Assembly: GCA_016869775.1 (NCBI GenBank)
Contig: VGDJ01000039.1
Location: forward strand, 1-9,379
DNA: 9,379 nucleotides
From: Alphaproteobacteria bacterium
GTDB lineage: Bacteria > Pseudomonadota > Alphaproteobacteria > Rickettsiales > UBA1997
Direction of reading: 5' to 3'
Shown piece after piece: positions 1 through 5,822 of this stretch; within the stretch, counting starts at the first letter, position 1; each line of letters begins with the position of its first letter. The notes under the pieces were generated by a model. It saw only the letters and a list, made by a program, of their open reading frames with translations, was not told the origin of the DNA and searched no databases. The translations under genes were made by a program, and so were the position numbers.

Positions 1-16
1 GCCAAGAAATGAAAGA

Positions 17-970
17 TTAGAAAGTGGTTTTTGCAGTAGTGATAGAGTATTTTTTGCCAAGATATTCCTCAACTGCATAACGCTCAACATCGGTTAATCT
101 CGATGAAAATGCAATCACTTCAAAAACTTTTGCTGGACCAACCCTGAATATTCCATCATAAGAAGTCATGGTTGCATTCGTATTGGTAGTTGTTTCGGAA
201 ACTTTATTTGTGCCATTTACAAAAATCTTAGAACCACCAGTTTTATCTCTTATGGCAGAGACAATTACATAAGGGGCCGTCTGAGCTGCAGTTTCAAGAG
301 CAGTAGCGTTTGTTGAAGTTCCACTTAGCATTGTAAATTGGATTTTATTAGAACTTGATCCTAATTTTATTGTTTTTCCAACATCGCAGGCATTTGAAGT
401 ATAGGTACAGAACGAAAATATATCGGCAGAGGCGTGAGGAGCAACCACAACAAATATCGTTAGATCGGTATTAGGGAACAATGAATTTGAGTTATAAGAA
501 GAAAGTGATGATGCTGAAAGATTATTGGGAGATGTAGCTGAATAGGTTGATGCCATTGTAGTTGAAACAAAATAATCATTAGCATTATCTAACGCATTTG
601 GAGATAACAATGGAATGTTATTTCCATTAATTCCAGCCTCAACATACTTAACGTTAGTATTACTTTTGAAATTTTTGAAAATAATTTTAGATGTCGCTTG
701 AGGATTTATATCGCTCCAATAACTAACATTACCTCCATCAACTCTCTCAGAAGAATTCATAGATTCTTCGCTTGTGGTCTCTAGCCATAAAACAAGGTTT
801 GGTATCCTGTTAACCCTTGAACCCTTTGTTAAAGATCTCAAAGCTTTTATTTCTGCATCAAAAATCATATCAGAAGCTTTTGAAATCCCCGCTACAAGCA
901 GGCCGATGATTAAAACGACAATTGAAATTTCAACCAACGAAAATGCTTTTTTAATTTTATTGTTACTCAT
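17..970 (-). CDS. Type IV prepilin-like protein with C-terminal LamG/ConA-like lectin domain
   Basis: From the ATG at 970 the product is 317 residues. It opens with a short basic leader and a class III (prepilin peptidase) site: MSNNKIKKA then FSLVE, with Phe at +1, Glu at +5 and a hydrophobic helix to about residue 30. This predicts cleavage and N-methylation by PilD and export as a pilin or pseudopilin. From about residue 50 the chain resembles the concanavalin-A-like/LamG fold: an early LVLWLE...VSYWSD segment and a closing FSSRLTDVERYAVEEYLGKKY, the ending I know from many bacterial lectin-like domains. The body is rich in Ser, Thr and Asn, as in surface proteins. I chose ATG 970 because it puts the cleavage site 9 residues from the start, the normal prepilin leader length; no clear Shine-Dalgarno precedes it. 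Binding target unknown. No other pilus gene is in view, so minor pilin, adhesin or pseudopilin are all possible. Confidence 0.8.
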   Translation of the reverse strand: MSNNKIKKAFSLVEISIVVLIIGLLVAGISKASDMIFDAEIKALRSLTKGSRVNRIPNLVLWLETTSEESMNSSERVDGGNVSYWSDINPQATSKIIFKNFKSNTNVKYVEAGINGNNIPLLSPNALDNANDYFVSTTMASTYSATSPNNLSASSLSSYNSNSLFPNTDLTIFVVVAPHASADIFSFCTYTSNACDVGKTIKLGSSSNKIQFTMLSGTSTNATALETAAQTAPYVIVSAIRDKTGGSKIFVNGTNKVSETTTNTNATMTSYDGIFRVGPAKVFEVIAFSSRLTDVERYAVEEYLGKKYSITTAKTTF

Positions 971-1225
971 TTTTTTAAAAATTGATTTGATATTTAGGAG
1001 ATTTATTGAGCTTGATAGTGTTAAATTATTTTTATTTTTCAAATCTTTATTTGGCAAGATAATAAAAAACCCCCGAACATCAGATTTTGAAACATCGGCA
1101 AAACAATTGACTTGACTAACGACTTTGAATCTTGAAAATGACCGCAAAAGTTTTTTAAACTCATCTGCAGTAAGGTCTTGAACGACGAAATTGCAAATCA
1201 AAAAATAATAATCATAAAATTTCAA
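971..1225 (-). other. Stop-free extension upstream of the prepilin, in its frame
   Basis: The prepilin frame stays open for 85 codons upstream of ATG 970, to a TTG at 1225. Its translation (for example VVQDLTADEFKKLLRSF and SQVNCFADVSKSDVRGFF) has a mixed composition and does not look like translated AT-rich spacer. There is no ATG in it and no Shine-Dalgarno before the TTG. The TTG also lies inside the rpmG leader on the other strand, only 8 nt from the rpmG start codon. An 85-residue extension before a class III signal would be unusual, so I do not count it as part of the prepilin. It may be a relic of a gene, an independent small gene with a non-ATG start, or chance. It also carries the promoters for both divergent genes. 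Confidence 0.3.
1029..1057 (-). promoter_or_regulatory. Possible promoter for the prepilin gene
   Basis: On the minus strand TTGCCA (1057-1052) is followed after 17 nt by TAAAAA (1034-1029). The -35 matches the sigma-70 consensus at 5 of 6 positions and the -10 at 4 of 6. It would give a leader of about 50 nt before ATG 970. In DNA this AT-rich such matches arise by chance, so this is weak. Confidence 0.2.
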
Positions 1226-1228
1226 GGA
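1224..1228 (+). promoter_or_regulatory. Shine-Dalgarno site of rpmG
   Basis: AAGGA lies 5 nt before the rpmG ATG at 1234. It is the only convincing Shine-Dalgarno sequence in front of any gene in this window; the starts of the prepilin gene, glpX, prfB, pstA, folP, comEC and dnaQ have none that I can see. It fits the need for strong initiation of a ribosomal protein and confirms the start. Confidence 0.65.
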
Positions 1229-1233
1229 TAAAT

Positions 1234-1428
1234 ATGGCTGGTAAACCTAAAGCTTCAAAAGCTAAAAGAAGTTCAATTTTGTTTAAAATGGTAAGCTCTG
1301 CTGGAACAGGCTTCTATTATCTAGCGCGTCGTAACCCAAAACAAAAAACTGAAAAAATGGCTTTCAACAAATATGATCCGATTGTTCGCAAACACGTTGA
1401 ATTCAAAGAACAAAAACTTTCTAGCTAA
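1234..1428 (+). CDS. rpmG: 50S ribosomal protein L33 (zinc-free type)
   Basis: This 64-residue basic protein is bL33 of the large ribosomal subunit, located near the E site. The diagnostic segments are FKMVSSAGTGFYYLARRNP (residues 17-35) and TEKMAFNKYDPIVRKHVEFKE (39-59), which follow the alphaproteobacterial L33 pattern of the type K-x-VS-A-TGFFYVTKKN ... KYDP-x-x-KHV-F-E. It contains no cysteine at all, so it is the C-minus form that does not bind zinc. A basic stretch of about ten residues (MAGKPKASKAKR) precedes the conserved core, slightly longer than in many relatives. The start is supported by AAGGA 5 nt upstream. The gene stands alone: it diverges from the prepilin gene, and 182 nt separate it from glpX. 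I see no hairpin with a T-tract after its stop. Confidence 0.96.
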   Translation: MAGKPKASKAKRSSILFKMVSSAGTGFYYLARRNPKQKTEKMAFNKYDPIVRKHVEFKEQKLSS

Positions 1429-1610
1429 TTATTATAAAACACTACTTCACCACAACCTTAAACCCCAATTACCCTAATAAATCTCAAAATATCACAGCAA
1501 ATTTTTAAAAGTTTGAAACCTTAATAAATTTCATTCACTAAATATAACTCTAAGTCAAACACCTAACAAAAACCCCGAAATTTTCAAATTATTCACTTTT
1601 ACGCTAAATT
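1429..1610. other. Intergenic region between rpmG and glpX
   Basis: This 182-nt AT-rich spacer, the second longest gene-free stretch in the window, should hold the rpmG terminator and the glpX promoter, but I find neither with confidence. TTGAAA at 1513-1518 is a fair -35 box, but the nearest -10-like words (TAAATA at 1539, TATAAC at 1543) are 20 or more nt downstream, outside the usual spacing. No strong inverted repeat or open frame is visible. Confidence 0.5.
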
Positions 1611-2555
1611 ATGCTGACCTCTCTATCATCCCAAATTATAAATGTTGTCGAAAAAGCCTCAATTGCTTGTTATGATTGGATTGGTAAGGGCGATAACAAA
1701 TCCGCTGATCATGAGGCGGTGGTTTCGATGCGTCACAATCTTAACAAAATGGATATTTCGGGCACGGTTGTTATTGGCGAGGGCGAAAGAGATGAAGCGC
1801 CAATGCTTTATATTGGTGAAAAGGTTGGTAAAGGTGGACTTGAAGTTGATATCGCTCTTGACCCACTTGAAGGCACAACAATCTGTGCCAATGCTGGAGA
1901 ATCTTCATTGGCGGTTATTGCCTTTGCTAATAAAGGCGGATTTTTGCACGCTCCCGATGTTTATATGGAAAAAATTGCGGTTGGCGCTGGCTTACCCGAA
2001 AATATCGTCGATCTCGATAATTCTCCTAAAAAAAATTTGCAAAATCTGGCTAAAGCAAAAAAAGTTAGCCTTGATGAGCTTACAATTATGATACTTGATC
2101 GTCCGCGCCATGCAGAGCTTATCGCCAAAGTCCGTGAAGCTGGTTCGCGAGTAAGACTTATTGGCGATGGCGATGTGGCCGGAGTCATTGCTTGCACTTC
2201 TGGTCATACCAAAATCGATGCCTATATGGGCACCGGTGGTGCTCCCGAAGGGGTTTTAGCCGCAGCCGCGCTTCGCGTTATTGGTGGTCAGATGATGGGA
2301 AGATTGATTTTTCATAACAATACCAAACAAATCGAAAGAGCCAAAAAAATGGGCATCAAAGATTTGAATAAAAAATATACTGCCAAGGACATGGCTAAAG
2401 GTGATGTCATATTTGCTTGCGCCGGCGTTACTGATGGCTATATGCTAAAAGGCGTTAAAAAATGCAAAGATAGTAATCGAGTTTTTGTAAATTCATTATT
2501 ACTCGACTCTTCAGCAAAAAAAGTCACCCAAACAACCTCAGAAATTTATTTATAA
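1611..2555 (+). CDS. glpX: Fructose-1,6-bisphosphatase class II
   Basis: GlpX hydrolyses fructose 1,6-bisphosphate to fructose 6-phosphate and phosphate, the committed step of gluconeogenesis, in the cytoplasm with Mn/Mg. The 314-residue protein is of normal family length. The metal and substrate residues known from E. coli GlpX are present: D33 in GDNKSADHEAV, E57 in IGEGERDEAPML, D84 and E87 in DPLEGTT (one residue earlier than in E. coli), and E213 in GTGGAPEGV. ACAGVTDGYMLKGV near the C-terminus is also typical. It starts at ATG 1611 without a visible Shine-Dalgarno; the conserved N-terminal helix begins within the first ten residues, so the start is probably right. Its stop TAA overlaps the prfB ATG (TAATG), suggesting cotranscription and translational coupling. 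In many alphaproteobacteria glpX sits by hom and recJ; that context is absent here. An inositol-monophosphatase-like side activity cannot be excluded. Confidence 0.95.
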   Translation: MLTSLSSQIINVVEKASIACYDWIGKGDNKSADHEAVVSMRHNLNKMDISGTVVIGEGERDEAPMLYIGEKVGKGGLEVDIALDPLEGTTICANAGESSLAVIAFANKGGFLHAPDVYMEKIAVGAGLPENIVDLDNSPKKNLQNLAKAKKVSLDELTIMILDRPRHAELIAKVREAGSRVRLIGDGDVAGVIACTSGHTKIDAYMGTGGAPEGVLAAAALRVIGGQMMGRLIFHNNTKQIERAKKMGIKDLNKKYTAKDMAKGDVIFACAGVTDGYMLKGVKKCKDSNRVFVNSLLLDSSAKKVTQTTSEIYL

Positions 2556-3662
2556 TGAGCTTCGAAACAAAAGAACTAATCAAAACCATTCGCAACTCTC
2601 TCGCGATAATTGAGAGGTGTCTTTGACCCAATCAAGATTGAACATCGCCTCAACGAAATTAATCAAACAATTGAAGATTCGGCCCTCTGGAATGATAAAG
2701 ATCGCGCCCAAAAAATTTTAAAGGAAAAATCTCTTCTCGAAAACCAGCTCAATAACTATAAAAATCTCAGCTTATCTCTAAAAGATGCCGAAAGTTATTT
2801 AGAGTTAGCAGAAAATGAAAATGATTCACATTTGTTGATAGATATTAACAACAACCTGTCCGATCTCGCAAAAAAAGTTGCCAATTTTGAAATTGAATGT
2901 CTTTTTAGCGCTGAAAATGATCACAATAATTGTTTTGTTGACATCAACGCTGGGGCTGGTGGAACTGATTCTTGTGATTTTGCTTTAATGCTTCTTCGCA
3001 TGTATGAAAGATTCGCCAATATTCGTGGTTTTAAAGCCGAAATTATCGATATTCTTGATGGCGAAGAAGCAGGAATTCGCTCGGCAATTCTAAAAATTTC
3101 TGGTCAATTCGCTTATGGTTGGCTCAAAAATGAAATCGGTATTCATCGCTTGGTACGCATTTCACCCTTTAATTCCAACGGTAAAAGACAAACTAGCTTT
3201 GCTTCGGTGTGGGCTTATCCCGAAATTGACGACGAAATAAATATCGATATTCAAGAAAAAGATTTGCGTATCGACACCTTTCGAGCCTCTGGCGCTGGAG
3301 GGCAACATGTCAACAAAACCGACTCGGCGGTTCGCATCACTCACTTACCAACTAATATCGCCGTTCAATGTCAAAGTGATCGCTCGCAGATTCGTAATCG
3401 CGCCGAAGCCATGAAAATGCTCAAATCAAAACTCTATGAAATTGAAATGAACAAAAAAAGACAAGATCAAGAATCGCAAGAAAATGCCAAGAGCGATAAT
3501 AGCTTCGGCCACCAAATTCGTTCTTATGTTTTACATCCTTATCAATTAGTAAAAGATTTGCGCACCAACTTCGAAACTGGCAATATCCAAGCGGTTTTAG
3601 ATGGCGAAATTGAGGGCTTCATCAAAGCCATGCTTGCCAAAAATATTCAAAATAACAATTAA
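2555..3662 (+). CDS. prfB: Peptide chain release factor 2, with programmed +1 frameshift
   Basis: RF2 recognises UGA and UAA stop codons on the ribosome and releases the finished peptide. The gene starts at ATG 2555; 23 codons lead to an in-frame TGA at 2624-2626, and a +1 shift that skips T2624 joins them to the long frame (2625-3662), giving 368 residues, close to the 365 of E. coli RF2. In this numbering the stop-recognition tripeptide SPF is at 203-205 and the peptidyl-hydrolysis motif GGQ at 248-250, both two residues before the E. coli positions. The residue before SGAGGQ is Ala, as in most bacteria, not the Thr of E. coli K-12. The N-terminal helical domain (DPIKIEHRLNEI onwards) and the C-terminal QIRSYVL...KDLRT segment are intact. 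Starting at the TTG at 2610 gives a 350-residue product that would lack the first helix and bypass the regulation; I reject it. Translation is probably coupled to glpX through the TAATG overlap. Confidence 0.96.
2612..2627 (+). promoter_or_regulatory. RF2 autoregulatory +1 frameshift site
   Basis: The site reads GAGAGG, TGT, CTT, TGA, C. It has all the parts of the classical prfB signal: an internal Shine-Dalgarno-like purine run (GAGG can pair with CCUC of 16S rRNA), a 3-nt spacer, the slippery codon CTT at 2621-2623, the zero-frame stop TGA at 2624-2626 and a C after it, the weak termination context. In E. coli the corresponding order is AGGGGG, TAT, CTT, TGA, C. When RF2 is scarce, ribosomes pause at TGA, the CUU-bound tRNA slips to UUU, and full-length RF2 is made. 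Confidence 0.95.
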
Positions 3663-3756
3663 ATTTCGAGTTTTACTTTTAAAAAAAATCCCTAACATAT
3701 GCCTTGCAAAACCTCCATAATAATGCTTCGCTAACAATCTTAAAATTTCGTAGATA
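3663..3756. other. Spacer between prfB and pstA
   Basis: This 94-nt spacer may hold a promoter for pstA-folP. TTGCAA at 3704-3709 resembles a -35 box, but no -10 box lies at 16-18 nt from it. I see no Pho-box-like pair of direct repeats that would link pstA to PhoB. A three-codon frame (ATG CTT CGC TAA at 3723-3734) ends 22 nt before pstA. No terminator-like hairpin follows prfB. Confidence 0.4.
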
Positions 3757-4953
3757 ATGTCTAAAATTTTAATCTCGAACCTAAAAAAGCGCCATAAAAG
3801 CGAAAAAAGATTTGTTTTGTTTGGCAAAATCTCAATTGGTTTTTCAATTAGTTTTTTAGTTTTTTTATTATCCATGATTATTTTCAAGGGCTACGGGGCT
3901 TTTTTACGCACCAAAATTGCTCTTGAAATAAATCCCGAATTAATTACCAACAATCAAGATTTACGACCCGCCATTAAAGATGCTCTAAAAAAGCTAAATC
4001 CGCAACTATCATCGCTCGAAGACCTCAATTCACTTTATCAAATTGTTAGCAAGGTTGCCAATCTTGAACTTAAAAAACAAATTACCAAACAGCCAGCAAA
4101 ACATTATTGGCTATCCGCCAGCTCACGAGTTGATATGTTTGTTAAGCATAATCATCACGAAAGTTTGAACCAAACTCAACTTAATATCATAAAAACTTTG
4201 ATCGAACAAAATCGCATTAAAACTTTTTTCAATTGGGATTTTTTTAAATTTGGTGATTCACGCGAGCCCGAAATTGCCGGAATTCGCGCCAGCTTTGTTG
4301 GCTCATTATTGGTGATGTTGGTTTTTTTGGCATGCGCTTTTCCGATTGCGGTTATGTGCGCATTTTACCTCGAAGAATTTGCCCCAAAAAACCGACTTAC
4401 CGACATTATCGAAGTCAGCATCAACAATTTAGCCGGCATTCCATCAATTATTTACGGATTATTGGGTCTAACCGTTTATCTACAAACTCTTCACTTGCCA
4501 CGCTCATCAAGTTTAGTTGGCGGACTAACATTATTTATGTTGGTTTTGCCGGTAATTATTATCGCGACTCGCAATACCATCCGCTCAATACCCAATTCGA
4601 TTCGCGATGGAGCATTAGCAATTGGCGCCTCAAAAATGCAATTGATTTGGCATCACCTTTTGCCTTTATCAGTCCCTGGGATTATGACGGGAACAATTTT
4701 GGCAATCTCGCGCGCACTTGGCGAAACCGCGCCACTTTTAATGATAGGCATGGTCGCTTTCATTGCCGATGTTCCACAGAATTTTAGCGATCCCTCTTCG
4801 GCATTAGCTGTACAAATTTATTTATGGTCCGATCTCCCCGAAACGGGCTTTGTCGAAAAAACTTCGGGAGCGATAATAATTCTACTAGCTTTTTTGATTA
4901 CACTCAACCTGAGTGCTATAATTTTGCGTAAAAAATTCGAAAAAAAATGGTAA
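3757..4953 (+). CDS. pstA: Phosphate ABC transporter permease PstA (DUF3333-type)
   Basis: PstA is one of the two inner-membrane permease subunits of the high-affinity phosphate importer PstSCAB. At 398 residues it is about 100 longer than E. coli PstA. The excess is an N-terminal part: a first membrane helix at about 28-45, then a mostly soluble region to about residue 155 that matches in position and character the DUF3333 domain of alphaproteobacterial PstA. FNWDFFKFGDSREPEIAGI (158-176) leads into the permease core with helices at about 179-203, 222-245, 253-270, 305-335 and 371-391. The ATPase-contact EAA loop is IRDGALAIGASKMQLIWHHLLP (282-303, quoted in parts: IRDGALAIGAS, KMQLIWHHLLP). 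ALGETAPLLMIGMVAF and VQIYLW...FVEKTSGA are strongly typical of the family. No pstS, pstC, pstB or phoU is nearby, so partners must be elsewhere. Its stop overlaps the folP start by 7 nt. No Shine-Dalgarno is evident. Confidence 0.93.
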   Translation: MSKILISNLKKRHKSEKRFVLFGKISIGFSISFLVFLLSMIIFKGYGAFLRTKIALEINPELITNNQDLRPAIKDALKKLNPQLSSLEDLNSLYQIVSKVANLELKKQITKQPAKHYWLSASSRVDMFVKHNHHESLNQTQLNIIKTLIEQNRIKTFFNWDFFKFGDSREPEIAGIRASFVGSLLVMLVFLACAFPIAVMCAFYLEEFAPKNRLTDIIEVSINNLAGIPSIIYGLLGLTVYLQTLHLPRSSSLVGGLTLFMLVLPVIIIATRNTIRSIPNSIRDGALAIGASKMQLIWHHLLPLSVPGIMTGTILAISRALGETAPLLMIGMVAFIADVPQNFSDPSSALAVQIYLWSDLPETGFVEKTSGAIIILLAFLITLNLSAIILRKKFEKKW

Positions 4954-5819
4954 GTTTCGAAAAATTGTCGAATTCAAAATCATTCAATAAACCTAAAATT
5001 GTTGGCATTCTGAATCTAACTCCTGATTCATTTTCTGATGGCGGGAAGTTTAATCAACAAAATTTTGCCCTCACCCATCTCCAAAAAATGCTTATAGATG
5101 GCGCAGACATTATTGATGTTGGCGCCGAATCAACTCGACCCAATGCTCAAGTTTTGACCGCTTCTCAAGAAATTTTTCGCCTTGAAAAAATTTTGCCAAA
5201 AATTGTCGATGAAATAAAAAAATTTAACCACTCTCAACACAAAAACATCGAAATCAGCATAGACACTTACCACTTTGAGACCCTTGTTTTTGCATACTCT
5301 CTTGGCATAAATTTTATCAACGATGTGAGTGGATTAATTGACGAAAAAATTATCGACTTCGTGGCAACAAAAAATCTTAAAGCCATATTAATGCACAATT
5401 TGGCAATTCACGCTGATCCCAATATTATCATCAATCGCGAACTAAATGTTTTTGAGCAAATTTCACAATGGGCGCAACAAAAAATCGCATTTTTAGAAGC
5501 CAACAATATTAAAAAATCGCAATTAATATTTGACCCCGGGATTGGCTTCTCCAAAGACCCCAAGCAATCAATTCGTATCTTAAAAAATATCGAAGCTTAT
5601 CGACATTTGGGCTTAAAAATTTATGTTGGACACTCTAAAAAAAGTTTTTTGGATTACCTTAAAATCCCTAACCAACCCAATCTTGATCGAGCCCAAAAAA
5701 CTTTGATCATATCGCAATATTTAGCTCACAAAAAAGTTGATTATTTGAGAGTCCATGATGTTTTAGAAAACTTTGGCGCCATCAATAAAGCACAAGATCC
5801 ATTTGTATTTGAACATTAG
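4947..5819 (+). CDS. folP: Dihydropteroate synthase
   Basis: FolP joins p-aminobenzoate to 6-hydroxymethyl-7,8-dihydropterin pyrophosphate in folate synthesis and is the target of sulfonamides. The 290-residue TIM barrel shows the family motifs in order: GILNLTPDSFSDGG (20-33), DGADIIDVGAESTRP (51-65), SIDT (104-107), INDVSG (124-129), LMHN (148-151), IFDPGIGFSK (194-203), VGHSKKSF (227-234) and RVHDV (268-272). The loop-7 segment, usually S-R-K, is S-K-K here, a conservative change at the pterin/sulfa-contact Arg. The LMHN...HADP form and GHS before KKSF resemble a clade of FolP found in some proteobacteria rather than the E. coli form. The ATG at 4947 overlaps the last codons of pstA (7 nt), so the two are likely cotranscribed, though their functions are unrelated. 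No folK, folB or folC is visible beside it. It ends with TAG, the only gene here not ending in TAA. Confidence 0.95.
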   Translation: MVSFEKLSNSKSFNKPKIVGILNLTPDSFSDGGKFNQQNFALTHLQKMLIDGADIIDVGAESTRPNAQVLTASQEIFRLEKILPKIVDEIKKFNHSQHKNIEISIDTYHFETLVFAYSLGINFINDVSGLIDEKIIDFVATKNLKAILMHNLAIHADPNIIINRELNVFEQISQWAQQKIAFLEANNIKKSQLIFDPGIGFSKDPKQSIRILKNIEAYRHLGLKIYVGHSKKSFLDYLKIPNQPNLDRAQKTLIISQYLAHKKVDYLRVHDVLENFGAINKAQDPFVFEH

Positions 5820-5822
5820 TCT

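Noticed and set aside
774..1115. 113-residue open frame on the + strand
   Set aside because: It lies opposite the prepilin N-terminus and its upstream extension, has a low-complexity Leu/Ile/Phe/Lys translation, and lacks a Shine-Dalgarno; it is a shadow frame.
1191..1220. TTGCAA-18-TAAAAT as rpmG promoter
   Set aside because: Transcription would start near 1227, inside the Shine-Dalgarno AAGGA at 1224-1228, so the site would be lost from the mRNA.
1642..2207. Open frames on both strands inside glpX
   Set aside because: glpX is intact and matches its family throughout; these are alternate-frame shadows.
3723..3734. Mini-ORF ATG CTT CGC TAA before pstA
   Set aside because: Three codons without a Shine-Dalgarno in AT-rich DNA are expected by chance.
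4332..4787. 151-residue + strand frame inside pstA
   Set aside because: It overlaps the conserved permease core in another frame and has no recognisable domain.
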